The notes: generated by a model not told the origin, from the sequence alone. A stretch of 64,000 nt of DNA from Bacillus sp. BP-3 (GCF_028401955.1 NZ_JAQOTJ010000002.1:310001-374000), one strand, 5' to 3'. Counted from the stretch's first letter, positions 1 to 10,336 are shown. Translations and numbers: made by a program.

Positions 1-390
1 GCAGATGGAAGTGGTGGTAAACACCTTTATCGTGATGAATATGTTATGATGAATGGCAGAGAAGTATTTAAGTTTGCTGTTCGTCAGCTCGGTGATTCGT
101 GTCTTCGCGTTTTAGAAAAAGCGGGTCTTACGAAAGAAGATGTGGACTTTTTAGTGCCTCACCAAGCAAATATTCGTATTATGGAATCGGCGAGAGAACG
201 GCTAAATTTACCACAAGAAAAAATGAGTACGACAATTGCCAAGTTTGGGAATACGTCAGCTTCTTCAATTCCAATTGCGATGGTAGAAGAATTGCAAAAT
301 GGACGTATTCAAGATGGTGATCTCATCATATTAGTTGGTTTTGGCGGCGGATTAACATGGGGAGCAGTTGCTCTTCGTTGGGGTAAATAA
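1..390 (+). CDS. fabH: 3-oxoacyl-ACP synthase III (KAS III), C-terminal part, cut by the window edge
   Basis: KAS III condenses acetyl-CoA-type primers with malonyl-ACP to start fatty-acid synthesis in the cytosol. Only the last 129 codons are present: the reading frame is open from base 1 with no start, so the gene begins outside the window. Two of the three thiolase-fold catalytic residues are visible, the His in VPHQANIRI and the Asn in [10 protein letters not shown]; the Cys lies upstream. It ends 29 bp before fabF on the same strand, the usual Bacillus fabH-fabF arrangement, so the two are probably co-transcribed. Identity is secure from the motifs and the neighbour; an internal ATG at 46 is not the start. 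Confidence 0.95.
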   Translation, partial: ADGSGGKHLYRDEYVMMNGREVFKFAVRQLGDSCLRVLEKAGLTKEDVDFLVPHQANIRIMESARERLNLPQEKMSTTIAKFGNTSASSIPIAMVEELQNGRIQDGDLIILVGFGGGLTWGAVALRWGK

Positions 391-419
391 GGACTGAGAG
401 AAAAGGAGTGTATTTTTGT

Positions 420-1658
420 ATGGAAAAAAAGCGTGTTGTAATTACAGGATTAGGAGCAGTTACTCCAGTAGGAACGGATGTAGAAACTGCTTGGGAAAAT
501 ATTAAAAATGGTGTATCTGGAATCGGACGTCTTACCCGCTTAGATGCAGATCAATTTCCGGTGAAAGTGGCCGCGGAAATTAATGACTTTGAAGTTGAAA
601 AATATATTGATAAAAAAGAAGCGCGTCGTATGGACCGCTTTACACAATATGCAGTAGCAGCAGCAAAAATGGCTGTAGAAGATGCAAAGCTAGAAATTAC
701 TGAAGAAAACGGACCGCGCATTGGTGTATGGATTGGATCCGGAATCGGTGGTATGGAAACATACGAAGAGCAGTTCAAAATCTTTATGGAAAAAGGCGCA
801 CGCCGCGTTAGCCCGTTTCTCGTACCGATGATGATTCCAGATATGGCTGCAGGTCAAGTCTCCATTGCATTAGGTGCAAAAGGGATTAATACATGTACAG
901 TGACAGCTTGTGCATCAGGTGCACATTCTATTGGTGATGCATTTAAAGTGATTCAGCGCGGAGATGCAGATGCGATGATTACAGGCGGAGCAGAAGCACC
1001 GTTAGCAAACATGGCGGTTGCTGGATTTTGTTCAGCTAAAGCATTAACATTTAATGAAGATCCAGCAACTGCTTGTCGTCCGTTCGATAAAAACCGAAGC
1101 GGCTTCGTAATGGGAGAAGGAGCTGGGATTCTTGTATTAGAAGAATTAGAGCATGCGTTAGCGCGCGGTGCACATATTTATGCTGAGATCGTTGGATACG
1201 GAGCAACAGGCGATGCATTCCATATTACGCTTCCGGCTCCTGGTGGTGAAGGTGGCGTTCGTGCGATGCGTCAAGCGTTAGAAGAAGCAGGTCTAAAGCC
1301 AGAAGATATCGATTACATTAATGCGCACGGTACAAGTACTGAAGCGAATGAAAAATATGAAACGATGGCAATTAAAGAAGTATTTGGTGAGCATGCATAT
1401 AAAGTAGCGGTAAGCTCAACGAAATCAATGACAGGACATTTATTAGGTGCAGCTGGTGCGGTAGAAGCGATTATATCTGTGAAAACAATTACAGATGGCG
1501 TTGTTCCACCAACAATTAACTATGAAACACCAGATCCAGAGTGTGATCTAGATTGTGTGCCAAATCAAGCGAGACAACAAAAAGTACGCGCTGTATTAAG
1601 TAACTCATTAGGTTTCGGTGGTCATAACGCAGCATTAATATTTAAAGAATATAAATAA
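420..1658 (+). CDS. fabF: 3-oxoacyl-ACP synthase II (KAS II)
   Basis: KAS II elongates acyl-ACP with malonyl-ACP in the cytosolic type II fatty-acid pathway. The 412-residue length matches FabF. The Cys-His-His triad is visible: Cys164 in the ACASG motif, His303 in NAHGTST and His340 in [10 protein letters not shown] start at ATG 420, about 10 bp after the AAAAGGAG site at 401-408. An in-frame GTG at 408 overlaps that site and is unlikely. It follows fabH by 29 bp and is closed by a hairpin terminator. FabF and FabH in Bacillus are known targets of FapR control, but the promoter is outside the window. Confidence 0.97.
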   Translation: MEKKRVVITGLGAVTPVGTDVETAWENIKNGVSGIGRLTRLDADQFPVKVAAEINDFEVEKYIDKKEARRMDRFTQYAVAAAKMAVEDAKLEITEENGPRIGVWIGSGIGGMETYEEQFKIFMEKGARRVSPFLVPMMIPDMAAGQVSIALGAKGINTCTVTACASGAHSIGDAFKVIQRGDADAMITGGAEAPLANMAVAGFCSAKALTFNEDPATACRPFDKNRSGFVMGEGAGILVLEELEHALARGAHIYAEIVGYGATGDAFHITLPAPGGEGGVRAMRQALEEAGLKPEDIDYINAHGTSTEANEKYETMAIKEVFGEHAYKVAVSSTKSMTGHLLGAAGAVEAIISVKTITDGVVPPTINYETPDPECDLDCVPNQARQQKVRAVLSNSLGFGGHNAALIFKEYK

Positions 1659-1661
1659 TAA

Positions 1662-1690
1662 AAAGTGCAGATAAAAATCTGCATTTTTTT
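1662..1690 (+). terminator. rho-independent terminator of fabHF
   Basis: A 7-bp perfect stem (1666-1672 with 1677-1683), a 4-base loop and a run of seven or more T directly after the fabF stop. Confidence 0.85.
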
Positions 1691-1744
1691 TATGCCTTCT
1701 TTCGTTTTGTTGCATATGTATGGAACAAAAGGAGAGTGGGAGAG

Positions 1745-2539
1745 ATGGGAGTGGTTCAAACGGCGGAGTGGATGCGTACGTATTATCAAGAGCCGGAAAA
1801 AATTTGTGAGAAGTTTACAAAGTATATTCCGCTCCAGAAAGAAGCGTTGTATCGATTTCTTGTATCAAAAGGAATGTTTCGCCCAGTAGTAGGTGGTGAA
1901 GAAGATATAGACATATTGCAAAAAGAACGAGTATGGGAGCGATTGGCGGTAGAATATAAAAAATTGCAGCAATGGTTAAAAGGTCCTAATATACCAGTAT
2001 TTATTTTGTTATCAGATCCGTATAACCGAACTGTTCAACGAGAATATAACGGAAAAGCGGGATTAGCAATGCGAAATGCTTTGTTTTTATTTGTAAGTAC
2101 ACAAAGTTCGATTGCTGAGCTTAAGGCATTGCTTACTCATGAGTATCATCATATCTGTCGGATTCATGCTAGTGAGAAGGGAGAAGGGGCATATACCATT
2201 TTGGATACAATGGTGATGGAGGGATTAGCGGAACATGCGGTGTATGAACGGCATGGAGAAAGCTACTATGCGCCGTGGGTGTCTTATTACGAAAAAGAAG
2301 AAGCAATTATGTTTTGGCGCCGGTTTATACAAGATAAGCAGGAGATACAACGAGGGACGCGCGAGCACGATATATTGCTAAATGGACGAGGATTATTCTA
2401 TCCGAAAATGCTTGGATATGCTGTGGGATTTCATATTGTAAAAGATTGTGTAGAGCATAAACGATGGAACACAACTTCTTTATTAGGAATGGATGCGAAA
2501 GCTATTTTAGAAGGGGCGTTATCTTTTTCACCCGCATAA
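1745..2539 (+). CDS. yjaZ: YjaZ-like DUF2268 putative zinc metalloprotease
   Basis: A 264-residue cytosolic protein with an HEYHH motif at residues 132-136, matching the HExxH zinc site. A downstream EGLAEHA segment near residue 158 could give the third ligand. Position after fabF matches B. subtilis yjaZ, whose family (DUF2268) is described as a predicted Zn-dependent protease; substrate unknown. The ATG at 1745 is preferred because it sits about 10 bp after AAAGGAGA. The in-frame GTG at 1736 lies almost on that site. The stop codon lies inside the ATAAA border of the repeat inserted downstream, so the 3' end of the gene abuts a mobile repeat. Confidence 0.85.
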   Translation: MGVVQTAEWMRTYYQEPEKICEKFTKYIPLQKEALYRFLVSKGMFRPVVGGEEDIDILQKERVWERLAVEYKKLQQWLKGPNIPVFILLSDPYNRTVQREYNGKAGLAMRNALFLFVSTQSSIAELKALLTHEYHHICRIHASEKGEGAYTILDTMVMEGLAEHAVYERHGESYYAPWVSYYEKEEAIMFWRRFIQDKQEIQRGTREHDILLNGRGLFYPKMLGYAVGFHIVKDCVEHKRWNTTSLLGMDAKAILEGALSFSPA

Positions 2540-2816
2540 AGTGAAACTTTAATCAGTGGGGGTTTTCTTCATCCCCCACTGATTAAAAGCCCTCATCAAT
2601 TGGGCCTTTACGGACAGTTTATCTCCCACCTAACTTCTTAAGAAAAGCGGAAGCGGCTCGTTCAAAATCGCAGGACGCCCGTGCCAAAGGCAGAGAGGCG
2701 CTTTTTTGCCTCATCCGAGGGGGTGAAACGACCGGAGATTCTAGCCGCTAGAGCTGGACAATGCTTTCGCTGAATTTTGAGGTGGGAGTATTACTGCCCG
2801 CAAATAGCGGGATAAA
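2536..2816 (-). repeat. bcr1-like repeat with a nested second repeat
   Basis: Reverse-oriented copy of a dispersed element bordered by the 5-bp duplication ATAAA (2536-2540 and 2812-2816), the complement of TTTAT. Its parts match the copy at 55355-55502: the self-complementary end (2551-2562 with 2573-2584) and the end carrying the inverted GCTATT-type motif (about 2798-2811). It is interrupted at about 2642-2760 by another repeat also seen at 4012-4131 and 20464-20583. Assignment to B. cereus bcr1 is from memory of that family (about 155 bp, TTTAT borders). Confidence 0.7.
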
Positions 2817-2844
2817 TCTCTAGCTCAAAATTCGACGAGAAGCG

Positions 2845-2890
2845 AATTCCCATCAGTGGAGGAGGAAGAAACATTCCACTGATGGGAATT
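2845..2890. repeat. bcr1 3'-end fragment forming a 16-bp perfect hairpin
   Basis: Perfect 16-bp inverted repeat, 2845-2860 with 2875-2890, followed by a degenerate copy of the bcr1 end. It is in the opposite orientation to the element just before it. Together with that element it fills the 485-bp space between yjaZ and yjbA. Confidence 0.6.
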
Positions 2891-3024
2891 TCACTGTATA
2901 AGCATGAAAGATAGAGGATGATGAAGAAATTAATTAAGAAGAATATATTTCCTCACTTGGAATAAATTTTACGAAAGATGACCATAATGAGATTTACAAA
3001 CAGTTGTGAAGTGAGGGGTAAGCA

Positions 3025-3771
3025 ATGTTATATCTGCATGATGTATGGGTAAATTGGTTTGAAGGTGAAGAAAACGGGTATAACGTCTGTCATTTCTATG
3101 AATGGCGGAAGGATGATACGATCGAATTGTTAGATCAAGTACCATTAGTAAAAGTAGATTCCACATTATATCATTACATCGAGAACGAATTGCTAGAACT
3201 TCCGCAAAAACTATTGGAAGACGTACATCATAAGGCGTATATTCGAAAAAACCATGAACGGCTGCAGCAGGAATATTGTTTTGTTGTATCAGATGGAAAA
3301 GGAATTATTGCAGTTGATACAATTGGGTACAACATTCCAATCCGGAAAAGTAGGTTGATTCCAAGACAAGAGCAAATGGTGTATGAAATGGTAGAAAACG
3401 TACAAGCAGAAACATATGATTTTGAAGGGGAAGCATCACAAAAGGAACATCATATTTTATCACCTTCCCCGCATATGATGAATGGCTTAACGCGGAAAGA
3501 ACGACAATTAAAACAACTGCTCTTTATGGCACTAGATCAACTACATACAACGAAAAATCCAGCGGAAATTCGCTATTGGTTTACAGAATGGGATCCAGCA
3601 GCATATCCAGCTGTGCAACATCTGCCATTTGAAGACGTATGGACCCGTTTATATGAAGAAGCAAAGCACGGATGGTCAGACAAACACGAACAGCTCTGTG
3701 AGCGACTTGTAAGAGGACAACCGTTCTTTGAAAAGTTGTGGGAAATGGAAAATGAGCAAAAGGTAAATTAA
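3025..3771 (+). CDS. yjbA: YjbA family protein (DUF3603)
   Basis: A 248-residue soluble, acidic protein of unknown function. Its place just before trpS, its length and the opening [21 protein letters not shown] fit the Bacillus YjbA/DUF3603 family. No catalytic motif, signal peptide or membrane segment is visible. The ATG at 3025 has a GTGAGGGG site about 8 bp upstream. It is a single-gene unit: a repeat cluster precedes it and a long hairpin terminator follows directly on the stop codon. Family assignment is fairly sure; function is not known. Confidence 0.8.
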   Translation: MLYLHDVWVNWFEGEENGYNVCHFYEWRKDDTIELLDQVPLVKVDSTLYHYIENELLELPQKLLEDVHHKAYIRKNHERLQQEYCFVVSDGKGIIAVDTIGYNIPIRKSRLIPRQEQMVYEMVENVQAETYDFEGEASQKEHHILSPSPHMMNGLTRKERQLKQLLFMALDQLHTTKNPAEIRYWFTEWDPAAYPAVQHLPFEDVWTRLYEEAKHGWSDKHEQLCERLVRGQPFFEKLWEMENEQKVN

Positions 3772-3823
3772 AAGGAATGACCGAAAAGGCACGTATGTGC
3801 CTTTTCGGATCATTCCTTTTTTA
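3769..3823 (+). terminator. strong hairpin terminator after yjbA
   Basis: A stem of about 22 bp (AAAGGAATGACCGAAAAGGCAC and its complement, with one bulge), a 4-base loop and then a T run. The stem begins within the yjbA stop codon. Confidence 0.85.
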
Positions 3824-3837
3824 TGTGCGGATATAGA

Positions 3838-4131
3838 TATATCGGCGCTTCCACCCGATATAAAGACGCTTCGGTAAAATTCAGCATGTGAGTGAGCCGC
3901 CTCTGCTTTTCGAGATGTCCAGCTCTGCCTCCTAGGCCCTCATGTCTAAGAACCTTCTCGTGTGGAAGAACCTTAGCCAGCAGGCCTAAACAGTCAGCTC
4001 CGCTTTTCTATGATGTCCAGCTCCAGCGGCTAGAATCTCCAGTCGTTTCGCTCCCTCGGTCGAGGTAAAAAGCACCTCGACCGAGGGAGCTCCAACGCCC
4101 TGCGATTCTGAACGAGCCGCCTCTGCTTTTC
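3838..4131 (+). repeat. tandem copies of a 120-bp dispersed repeat (repeat B)
   Basis: The unit at 4012-4131 starts GATGTCCAGCTCCAG and ends CGAGCCGCCTCTGCTTTTC. It matches 20464-20583 and, reversed, 2642-2760. A partial unit with the same start lies at about 3921-4010 and an end-only fragment at about 3890-3920. It fills the yjbA-trpS gap and stops just before the trpS stop codon. An internal hairpin is built on CCCTCGGTCGAGGT and its complement. Confidence 0.65.
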
Positions 4132-4135
4132 TTCC

Positions 4136-5224
<1,089 letters not shown>

Positions 5225-5225
5225 C

Positions 5226-5478
5226 AATAAAAAAAGCCCATTCATCCCTAAAAATAGGGACGAATGGACCGCGGTACCACCCTAATTATTTTGCAAACGC
5301 AAAATCTCTTTATCCATTGTAACGTTGGATGTGACGCCAAAGCCTACTCCTAAAGTGTTTCGGATTGGTGCTCAAAAGCCCATTCCATATTGCCCAATTA
5401 CTTGTTCACACCAACCACAAGCTCTCTGAAATTGCCTCAATATGTACTCTTCTTTCTCATTGCATACGTATAAAATTT
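5226..5478 (-). promoter_or_regulatory. T-box riboswitch leader of trpS
   Basis: The conserved T-box sequence reads AGGGTGGTACCGCGG on the minus strand (5269-5283). It is followed by a terminator hairpin (arms around 5241-5265) and a U run at 5226-5234. Upstream lies a long structured stem I region (about 5340-5440). Two minus-strand TGG triplets at 5380-5382 and 5385-5387 are candidate Trp specifier codons; I cannot fold the RNA to choose. The logic is uncharged tRNA-Trp binding, antitermination and trpS expression. Confidence 0.93.
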
Positions 5479-5484
5479 TGTACT

Positions 5485-5512
5485 ATTATAACATACAATA
5501 AATCGTTTGCAA
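5485..5512 (-). promoter_or_regulatory. sigma-A type promoter of the trpS T-box transcript
   Basis: Minus-strand TTGCAA (5507-5512), 16-bp spacer, TATAAT (5485-5490). It begins just after the stop codon of the upstream membrane-protein gene. Confidence 0.75.
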
Positions 5513-5513
5513 A

Positions 5514-5885
5514 TTATTTAATAGTGTAACCAATAATTGTTGATAATGTTCCTAAAATGATCCCAGTAATCACGATAGGATATGTCCATGTAAAGGAATA
5601 GGTTCGATATAATATTTCTTTCGGATCGCGTTCTTCTTCCTCAATTAAAGATTCAATCTTTTTATTGGATTGACCTAATTTTTTAAAAGCATATATTGTT
5701 ACATTGAAAAAACCTCGTTGAAATAGAAATATAAATCCTCCGACAATAATGAAGAGTAAAGCAATATAAAACATCATATTGACAAAATTCAACAAAAAAG
5801 AATTAGAAAATATAACAGCATATGCGCCAGAAATCGCAATTGTACTTCCTATTAGTATACTAATACGTGAAAAAAATGTATTCAA
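5514..5885 (-). CDS. small membrane protein, probably DUF3899 family
   Basis: A 123-residue protein with three hydrophobic segments: two in the first half (residues about 8-26 and 34-54) and one at the C-terminus (about 102-122). The middle is charged, with ESLIEEEERDPKE. The shape fits the DUF3899 membrane family common upstream of trpS in the B. cereus group, but I assign it only from overall appearance. The start ATG follows a GGGGAAG-type site. It lies on the same strand as trpS but the T-box promoter starts right after its stop, so the two are separate units. Function unknown. Confidence 0.6.
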   Translation of the reverse strand: MNTFFSRISILIGSTIAISGAYAVIFSNSFLLNFVNMMFYIALLFIIVGGFIFLFQRGFFNVTIYAFKKLGQSNKKIESLIEEEERDPKEILYRTYSFTWTYPIVITGIILGTLSTIIGYTIK

Positions 5886-6085
5886 ATGCTTCCCCTCCGC
5901 AAAAAAATTACTAGAATTATTATACTATAAAAGTTATAATATATACTATAAAGAATTTTTAGAAAAAAAATATAATTGCGCATTTTCCTTTAATGAGATA
6001 ACTTCAGTGTTAAGTCCTGTCTTTACAAATTATATACAAAATACACTGTAAATTAAAAATTTTAACAAAAAAATAAAAAATTATA

Positions 6086-6113
6086 TTCACAATCGCCTCT
6101 TTATATGTATAAT
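6086..6113 (+). promoter_or_regulatory. candidate opp operon promoter
   Basis: TTCACA (6086-6091), 16-bp spacer, TATAAT (6108-6113). It is the best sigma-A match in the 475-bp gap before oppB and implies a leader of about 240 nt. Confidence 0.55.
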
Positions 6114-6258
6114 GAAAATTGTAGAAACTTGGAGATAATTCTTTTAATTCTAATTTTTTACAAATGAAGGTACATAATGCGCAATTAGAGGACCTGATTT
6201 GCTTTAATGGGTTTATTACAAAGGGTAGTAATAATGCAGTTTATTCCATCGTTTTCAA

Positions 6259-6295
6259 GGGTATATGCCTATGATGGGCGTATGCTCTTATTTTT
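6259..6295 (+). terminator. terminator-like hairpin in the opp leader (possible attenuator)
   Basis: An 11-bp stem (6259-6269 with 6277-6287, three G-U pairs), a 7-base loop and then TTATTTTT. It lies about 65 bp before oppB and downstream of the candidate promoter, with no gene ahead of it that it could close. Confidence 0.5.
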
Positions 6296-6360
6296 AAAGA
6301 TAATAGTAAGAATATTTTAAACTATCTTATTGCTTTTGAAAAAATGGGGAGGTGCTATTT

Positions 6361-7290
6361 ATGGGACGTTATACACTACAACGTTTCGCGTACATGGTCA
6401 TTACATTATTTTTAATCACAACTTTAACATTCTTTTTAATGAAGTTGTTGCCGGGTTCTCCGCTTAAAAATCAGGAGAAATTATCACCAGCACAAAAAGA
6501 AATCATTTTGGAAAAATACGGATTAAACGATCCGCTCCCAGTGCAATATGTTCACTACATGAAAAATTTAGCTAAAGGTGACTTAGGGGTATCATTCCAG
6601 TATGATAACCGTCCAGTAACAGATATGATTATTGGACGCATTGGTCCATCTGCACAATTAGGTTTTCAAGCAATTGTTTTAGGAACTATTATTGGATTAT
6701 TACTAGGTATTGTTGCAGCCCTTCGCACGAACACGTGGGCTGATTACGGGGCGACGTTCATTTCGGTACTCGGAATGTCTGTACCTGCATTCGTTTTTGC
6801 GGCACTACTACAATATTATATAGCAGTAAAATTAGGTTGGTTACCGGTAGCGTTTTGGAAAGGGTTTGAATATACAATTCTTCCAACAATTGCATTGGCA
6901 GTATCTGTAGTAGCTACAATAGCTCGTTTTGCACGTACCGAATTAATAGAAGTTATGCAAGCAGAATACATTTTAACAGCAAAAGCAAAAGGGCTTAGTC
7001 AAGGTGTAATTATTGTGAAACATGCATTGCGAAATGCTCTTATCCCAATCATTACGATTTTAGGTCCGATGGTTGCTGCTTTAATGACAGGAACACTTGT
7101 TGTTGAGCAAGTATTTGCTGTACCAGGTTTAGGGGAACAGTTCGTTAAGTCTATTCCATTAAACGACTATACAATTATTATGGGTACAACAATTTTCTAT
7201 AGTGCACTTTTCATTCTTGTTATCTTTATTGTCGATGTACTATACGGTGTAGTTGATCCTCGTATTCGTTTAGCGGGAGGGAAAAAATAA
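6361..7290 (+). CDS. oppB: oligopeptide ABC transporter permease OppB
   Basis: Inner-membrane permease of the oligopeptide importer. It has 309 residues, an N-terminal membrane span, five further spans and the EAA-type loop that contacts the ATPases (TAKAKGLSQGVIIVKHALRN near residue 205). Start ATG 6361 lies 8 bp after GGGGAGGTG; the in-frame GTG at 6352 falls inside that site. Its stop overlaps the oppC start (TAATG), so translation is coupled. Gene order is B-C-D-F with the binding protein last, unlike the oppA-first order of B. subtilis. Confidence 0.93.
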   Translation: MGRYTLQRFAYMVITLFLITTLTFFLMKLLPGSPLKNQEKLSPAQKEIILEKYGLNDPLPVQYVHYMKNLAKGDLGVSFQYDNRPVTDMIIGRIGPSAQLGFQAIVLGTIIGLLLGIVAALRTNTWADYGATFISVLGMSVPAFVFAALLQYYIAVKLGWLPVAFWKGFEYTILPTIALAVSVVATIARFARTELIEVMQAEYILTAKAKGLSQGVIIVKHALRNALIPIITILGPMVAALMTGTLVVEQVFAVPGLGEQFVKSIPLNDYTIIMGTTIFYSALFILVIFIVDVLYGVVDPRIRLAGGKK

Positions 7291-8303
7291 TGAAAGATCT
7301 ACAAAAAATATCGCCAGATTTATTTCAACCAGCAAATCGCAGCAATACAGATAATGAGGTTATTGCTCGTCCAAGTATAAAGTTTTGGGAAGATGTAAGA
7401 AGACGTTTGTTTCAACATAAAGGTGCAGTTTTTGGGATTGTTATTCTCGCTTTAATTATTCTATTAGCGATTTTTGGTCCAATGATGAGTAAATATTCTT
7501 ATAAAGATCAAGATTTAAACCGTGCGAAAATCCCGCCGAAAGTACCGGTTTTAGAGCACATTCACTGGTTGCCTTTTGATGGTATAGACCAATATGGTGT
7601 TGATCAGTATGAGAAACGTGATATTAAAGACTATTTCTGGTTTGGTACAGATGATCTTGGGCGTGACATTTGGACAAGAACATGGGAAGGGACACGAGTA
7701 TCTTTATATATCGCATTACTAGCAGCAGCAATTGATTTAGTGATTGGGGTTGCGTATGGGGGTATCTCCGCATTCTACGGAGGCCGTGTTGATAACTTTA
7801 TGCAGCGTTTTGTTGAAGTATTAAATGGTATTCCGTACTTAATTATCGTAATTTTAATGGTAATTGTAATGGATCCTGGTATTTTATCAATTACATTAGC
7901 GATGACTCTTACAGGATGGATTGGAATGTCGCGTATTGTGCGTGGACAAGTGTTGAAAATGAAAAATCAAGAGTACGTATTAGCGTCACGTACACTTGGA
8001 GCGACAAATACGCAATTAATTGTAAGACATTTAGTACCGAACTTAATGGGATCTATCATTGTTATGACAATGTTTACAATTCCACATGCAGTATTTGGAG
8101 AAGCTTTCTTAAGTTTCATTGGTCTTGGAATTCAACCGCCGTTAGCGTCATTAGGTTCTTTAGTAAGTGATGGGTATAAGTCAATTCAAACATATCCACA
8201 TATGATGTTTATTCCAGCGGCTGTAATTAGTTTGTTAATTTTAGCATTTAACTTATTAGCAGATGGTTTACGTGATGCGTTAGATCCAAAAATGCGTAAA
8301 TAA
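7290..8303 (+). CDS. oppC: oligopeptide ABC transporter permease OppC
   Basis: Second membrane permease of the Opp importer, 337 residues, pairing with OppB to form the channel. It has an N-terminal cytosolic stretch, a first span at about residues 45-65, a large external loop, then a block of five spans with the EAA-type loop (VLASRTLGATNTQLIVRHLV). Its ATG shares one base with the oppB stop. oppD follows 18 bp after its stop. The length and the long loop between the first two spans fit OppC/DppC-type permeases. Confidence 0.93.
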   Translation: MKDLQKISPDLFQPANRSNTDNEVIARPSIKFWEDVRRRLFQHKGAVFGIVILALIILLAIFGPMMSKYSYKDQDLNRAKIPPKVPVLEHIHWLPFDGIDQYGVDQYEKRDIKDYFWFGTDDLGRDIWTRTWEGTRVSLYIALLAAAIDLVIGVAYGGISAFYGGRVDNFMQRFVEVLNGIPYLIIVILMVIVMDPGILSITLAMTLTGWIGMSRIVRGQVLKMKNQEYVLASRTLGATNTQLIVRHLVPNLMGSIIVMTMFTIPHAVFGEAFLSFIGLGIQPPLASLGSLVSDGYKSIQTYPHMMFIPAAVISLLILAFNLLADGLRDALDPKMRK

Positions 8304-8321
8304 AGAAGGAAAGGAGAGGGA

Positions 8322-9368
8322 ATGATGAAAACTTTGTTAGAAGTAAAAGATTTACAAGTTTCGTTCGACACACATGCTGGTGAAGTACAAGCAGTGCGTG
8401 GAGTTACTTTTGATTTGAAAAAGGGAGAAACACTAGCAATTGTGGGGGAATCTGGTTCTGGTAAGTCCGTTACATCTAAAGCACTAATGGACTTAATTCC
8501 AAAGCCGCCAGGACGCATTAAGAATGGGGAAATTATTTTTGACGGCCGTGATTTAACGAAGTTGTCTGAAAAAGAAATGCAACAAATTCGCGGAAAAGAG
8601 ATTGCGATGATTTTCCAAGATCCAATGACATCTCTAAATCCAACGATGACAATTGGTAATCAAATTATGGAAGGTCTTATTAAACATCAAGGAATGAGTA
8701 AAGTTGATGCTCGTAAAGTTGCGTTAGAGTTGATAGACCTTGTAGGGATTCCAAATCCGGAAGCGCGTCTTAAACAATATCCACACCAATTTTCAGGTGG
8801 GATGAGACAACGTGTTGTTATTGCTATGGCGCTTGCTTGTAATCCGAAATTATTAATTGCCGATGAACCAACAACTGCGCTTGACGTAACAATTCAAGCA
8901 CAAATTTTAGAGTTAATGAAAGACATTCAGCAAAAAACAGAAGCTTCTATCATTTTTATCACGCATGATTTAGGTGTTGTTGCGAATGTAGCGGACCGCG
9001 TGGCTGTTATGTATGCAGGAAAAGTTGTAGAGATTGGTACAGTTGATGAAATTTTCTATAATCCAAAACATCCGTATACTTGGGGATTATTAGCTTCTAT
9101 GCCAAGTTTAGAGGGTGGGGAAGAAGAGTTATATGCAATTCCAGGAACACCGCCAGACTTATTAAAGCCGCCAAAAGGCGATGCATTTGCAGCGCGTAAT
9201 CCACAGGCGTTAAAGATTGACTTTGAAATGGAACCACCATTATTCAAAGTAAGTGATACGCATTATGCAGCAACGTGGTTGCTTCATGAAGAAGCTCCAA
9301 AAGTAGAGCCACCTGAAATTGTCCAAAGACGTATTCGACAAATGAAAGCGGGTGAACAGCATGACTAA
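8322..9368 (+). CDS. oppD: oligopeptide ABC transporter ATPase OppD
   Basis: Cytosolic ATPase of the Opp importer, 348 residues. Walker A is GESGSGKS near residue 40, the signature is FSGGMRQR near 155, and Walker B with the D-loop is LLIADEPTTALD near 175. The H-loop His follows in FITHDLG. The C-terminal tail has the oligopeptide-transporter extension seen in OppD/DppD. Two adjacent ATGs (8322, 8325) follow AAAGGAGAG; either could be used. Its end overlaps oppF by 8 bp, which indicates coupled translation. Confidence 0.94.
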   Translation: MMKTLLEVKDLQVSFDTHAGEVQAVRGVTFDLKKGETLAIVGESGSGKSVTSKALMDLIPKPPGRIKNGEIIFDGRDLTKLSEKEMQQIRGKEIAMIFQDPMTSLNPTMTIGNQIMEGLIKHQGMSKVDARKVALELIDLVGIPNPEARLKQYPHQFSGGMRQRVVIAMALACNPKLLIADEPTTALDVTIQAQILELMKDIQQKTEASIIFITHDLGVVANVADRVAVMYAGKVVEIGTVDEIFYNPKHPYTWGLLASMPSLEGGEEELYAIPGTPPDLLKPPKGDAFAARNPQALKIDFEMEPPLFKVSDTHYAATWLLHEEAPKVEPPEIVQRRIRQMKAGEQHD

Positions 9369-10296
9369 TAATCGTGAGAAATTAATTGAAGTGAAAAATG
9401 TAAAACAATATTTTAACGTGAACGGCGGAGTTGTAAAAGCGATTGATGATGTTACGTTCGATATTTACCGCGGAGAAACATTCGGACTTGTAGGAGAGTC
9501 TGGTTCTGGTAAATCGACAACGGGAAGAACGATTATTCGTTTATATGACGCAACGGCAGGCGAAGTATTGTTTGACGGGAAAAATGTACACGGTAAAAAA
9601 TCACGTGCTGAACTAAAGAAATTTAACCGTAAAATGCAAATGATTTTCCAAGATCCATACGCGTCATTAAATCCGCGTATGAGCGTTGGCGATATCATTG
9701 CAGAAGGAATTGATATTCACGGTCTTGCTAAAAACAAAGAAGATCGTATGAAGCGTGTGTATGAATTGCTTGAGACGGTTGGTTTGAACCGTGAGCATGC
9801 AAGTCGTTTCCCGCATGAATTCTCTGGTGGACAACGTCAGCGTATTGGAATTGCAAGAGCGTTAGCAGTAGAGCCGGACTTTATTATTGCGGATGAGCCG
9901 ATTTCAGCACTTGACGTGTCAATTCAGGCGCAAGTAGTTAACTTATTGAAAAAGTTACAAAAAGAAAAAGGTTTAACATACTTATTTATTGCCCATGATT
10001 TATCGATGGTAAAATATATTAGTGACCGCATTGGTGTTATGTATCACGGGAAAATCGTGGAACTTGCGACGAGTGAAGAATTATACGAGCATCCAATTCA
10101 TCCGTATACAAAATCACTACTATCAGCAATTCCGCTTCCAGATCCAGATTATGAGCGCAATCGTAAACGTATCGTGTACGATCCATCTCAGCATCAATAC
10201 GGTAATGAAGAGCCGCAAATGCGCGAAGTTCGTCCAGGACATTTCGTTCTTTGCTCAGAAGCTGAGTATAAGAAGTTTAAAGAAATCTATCAATAA
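9361..10296 (+). CDS. oppF: oligopeptide ABC transporter ATPase OppF
   Basis: Second ATPase of the Opp importer, 311 residues, acting as a heterodimer with OppD. Walker A is GESGSGKSTTGR near residue 45, the signature FSGGQRQR and Walker B FIIADEP. The C-terminal oligopeptide-transporter extension (HPIHPYTKSLLSAIPLPDPDYE) is present. The ATG at 9361 lies inside the end of oppD. An in-frame GTG at 9352 is less likely. The gene is followed at once by a terminator, so oppA downstream is expected to have its own promoter. Confidence 0.94.
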   Translation: MTNNREKLIEVKNVKQYFNVNGGVVKAIDDVTFDIYRGETFGLVGESGSGKSTTGRTIIRLYDATAGEVLFDGKNVHGKKSRAELKKFNRKMQMIFQDPYASLNPRMSVGDIIAEGIDIHGLAKNKEDRMKRVYELLETVGLNREHASRFPHEFSGGQRQRIGIARALAVEPDFIIADEPISALDVSIQAQVVNLLKKLQKEKGLTYLFIAHDLSMVKYISDRIGVMYHGKIVELATSEELYEHPIHPYTKSLLSAIPLPDPDYERNRKRIVYDPSQHQYGNEEPQMREVRPGHFVLCSEAEYKKFKEIYQ

Positions 10297-10303
10297 GAGA
10301 AAT

Positions 10304-10336
10304 CGAGCACATGGAAAATGTGCTCGGTTTTTTGCT
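10304..10336 (+). terminator. terminator after oppF
   Basis: A 9-bp perfect stem (10304-10312 with 10318-10326), a 5-base loop and a T run. It separates oppBCDF from oppA. Confidence 0.88.

Noticed and set aside
2642-2760. Possible non-coding RNA from a GC-rich stretch
   Set aside because: It recurs at 4012-4131 and 20464-20583, so it is a repeat.
5779-6051. 90-codon plus-strand ORF
   Set aside because: It overlaps the opposite-strand membrane protein gene and runs into AT-rich leader; no ribosome site or family.
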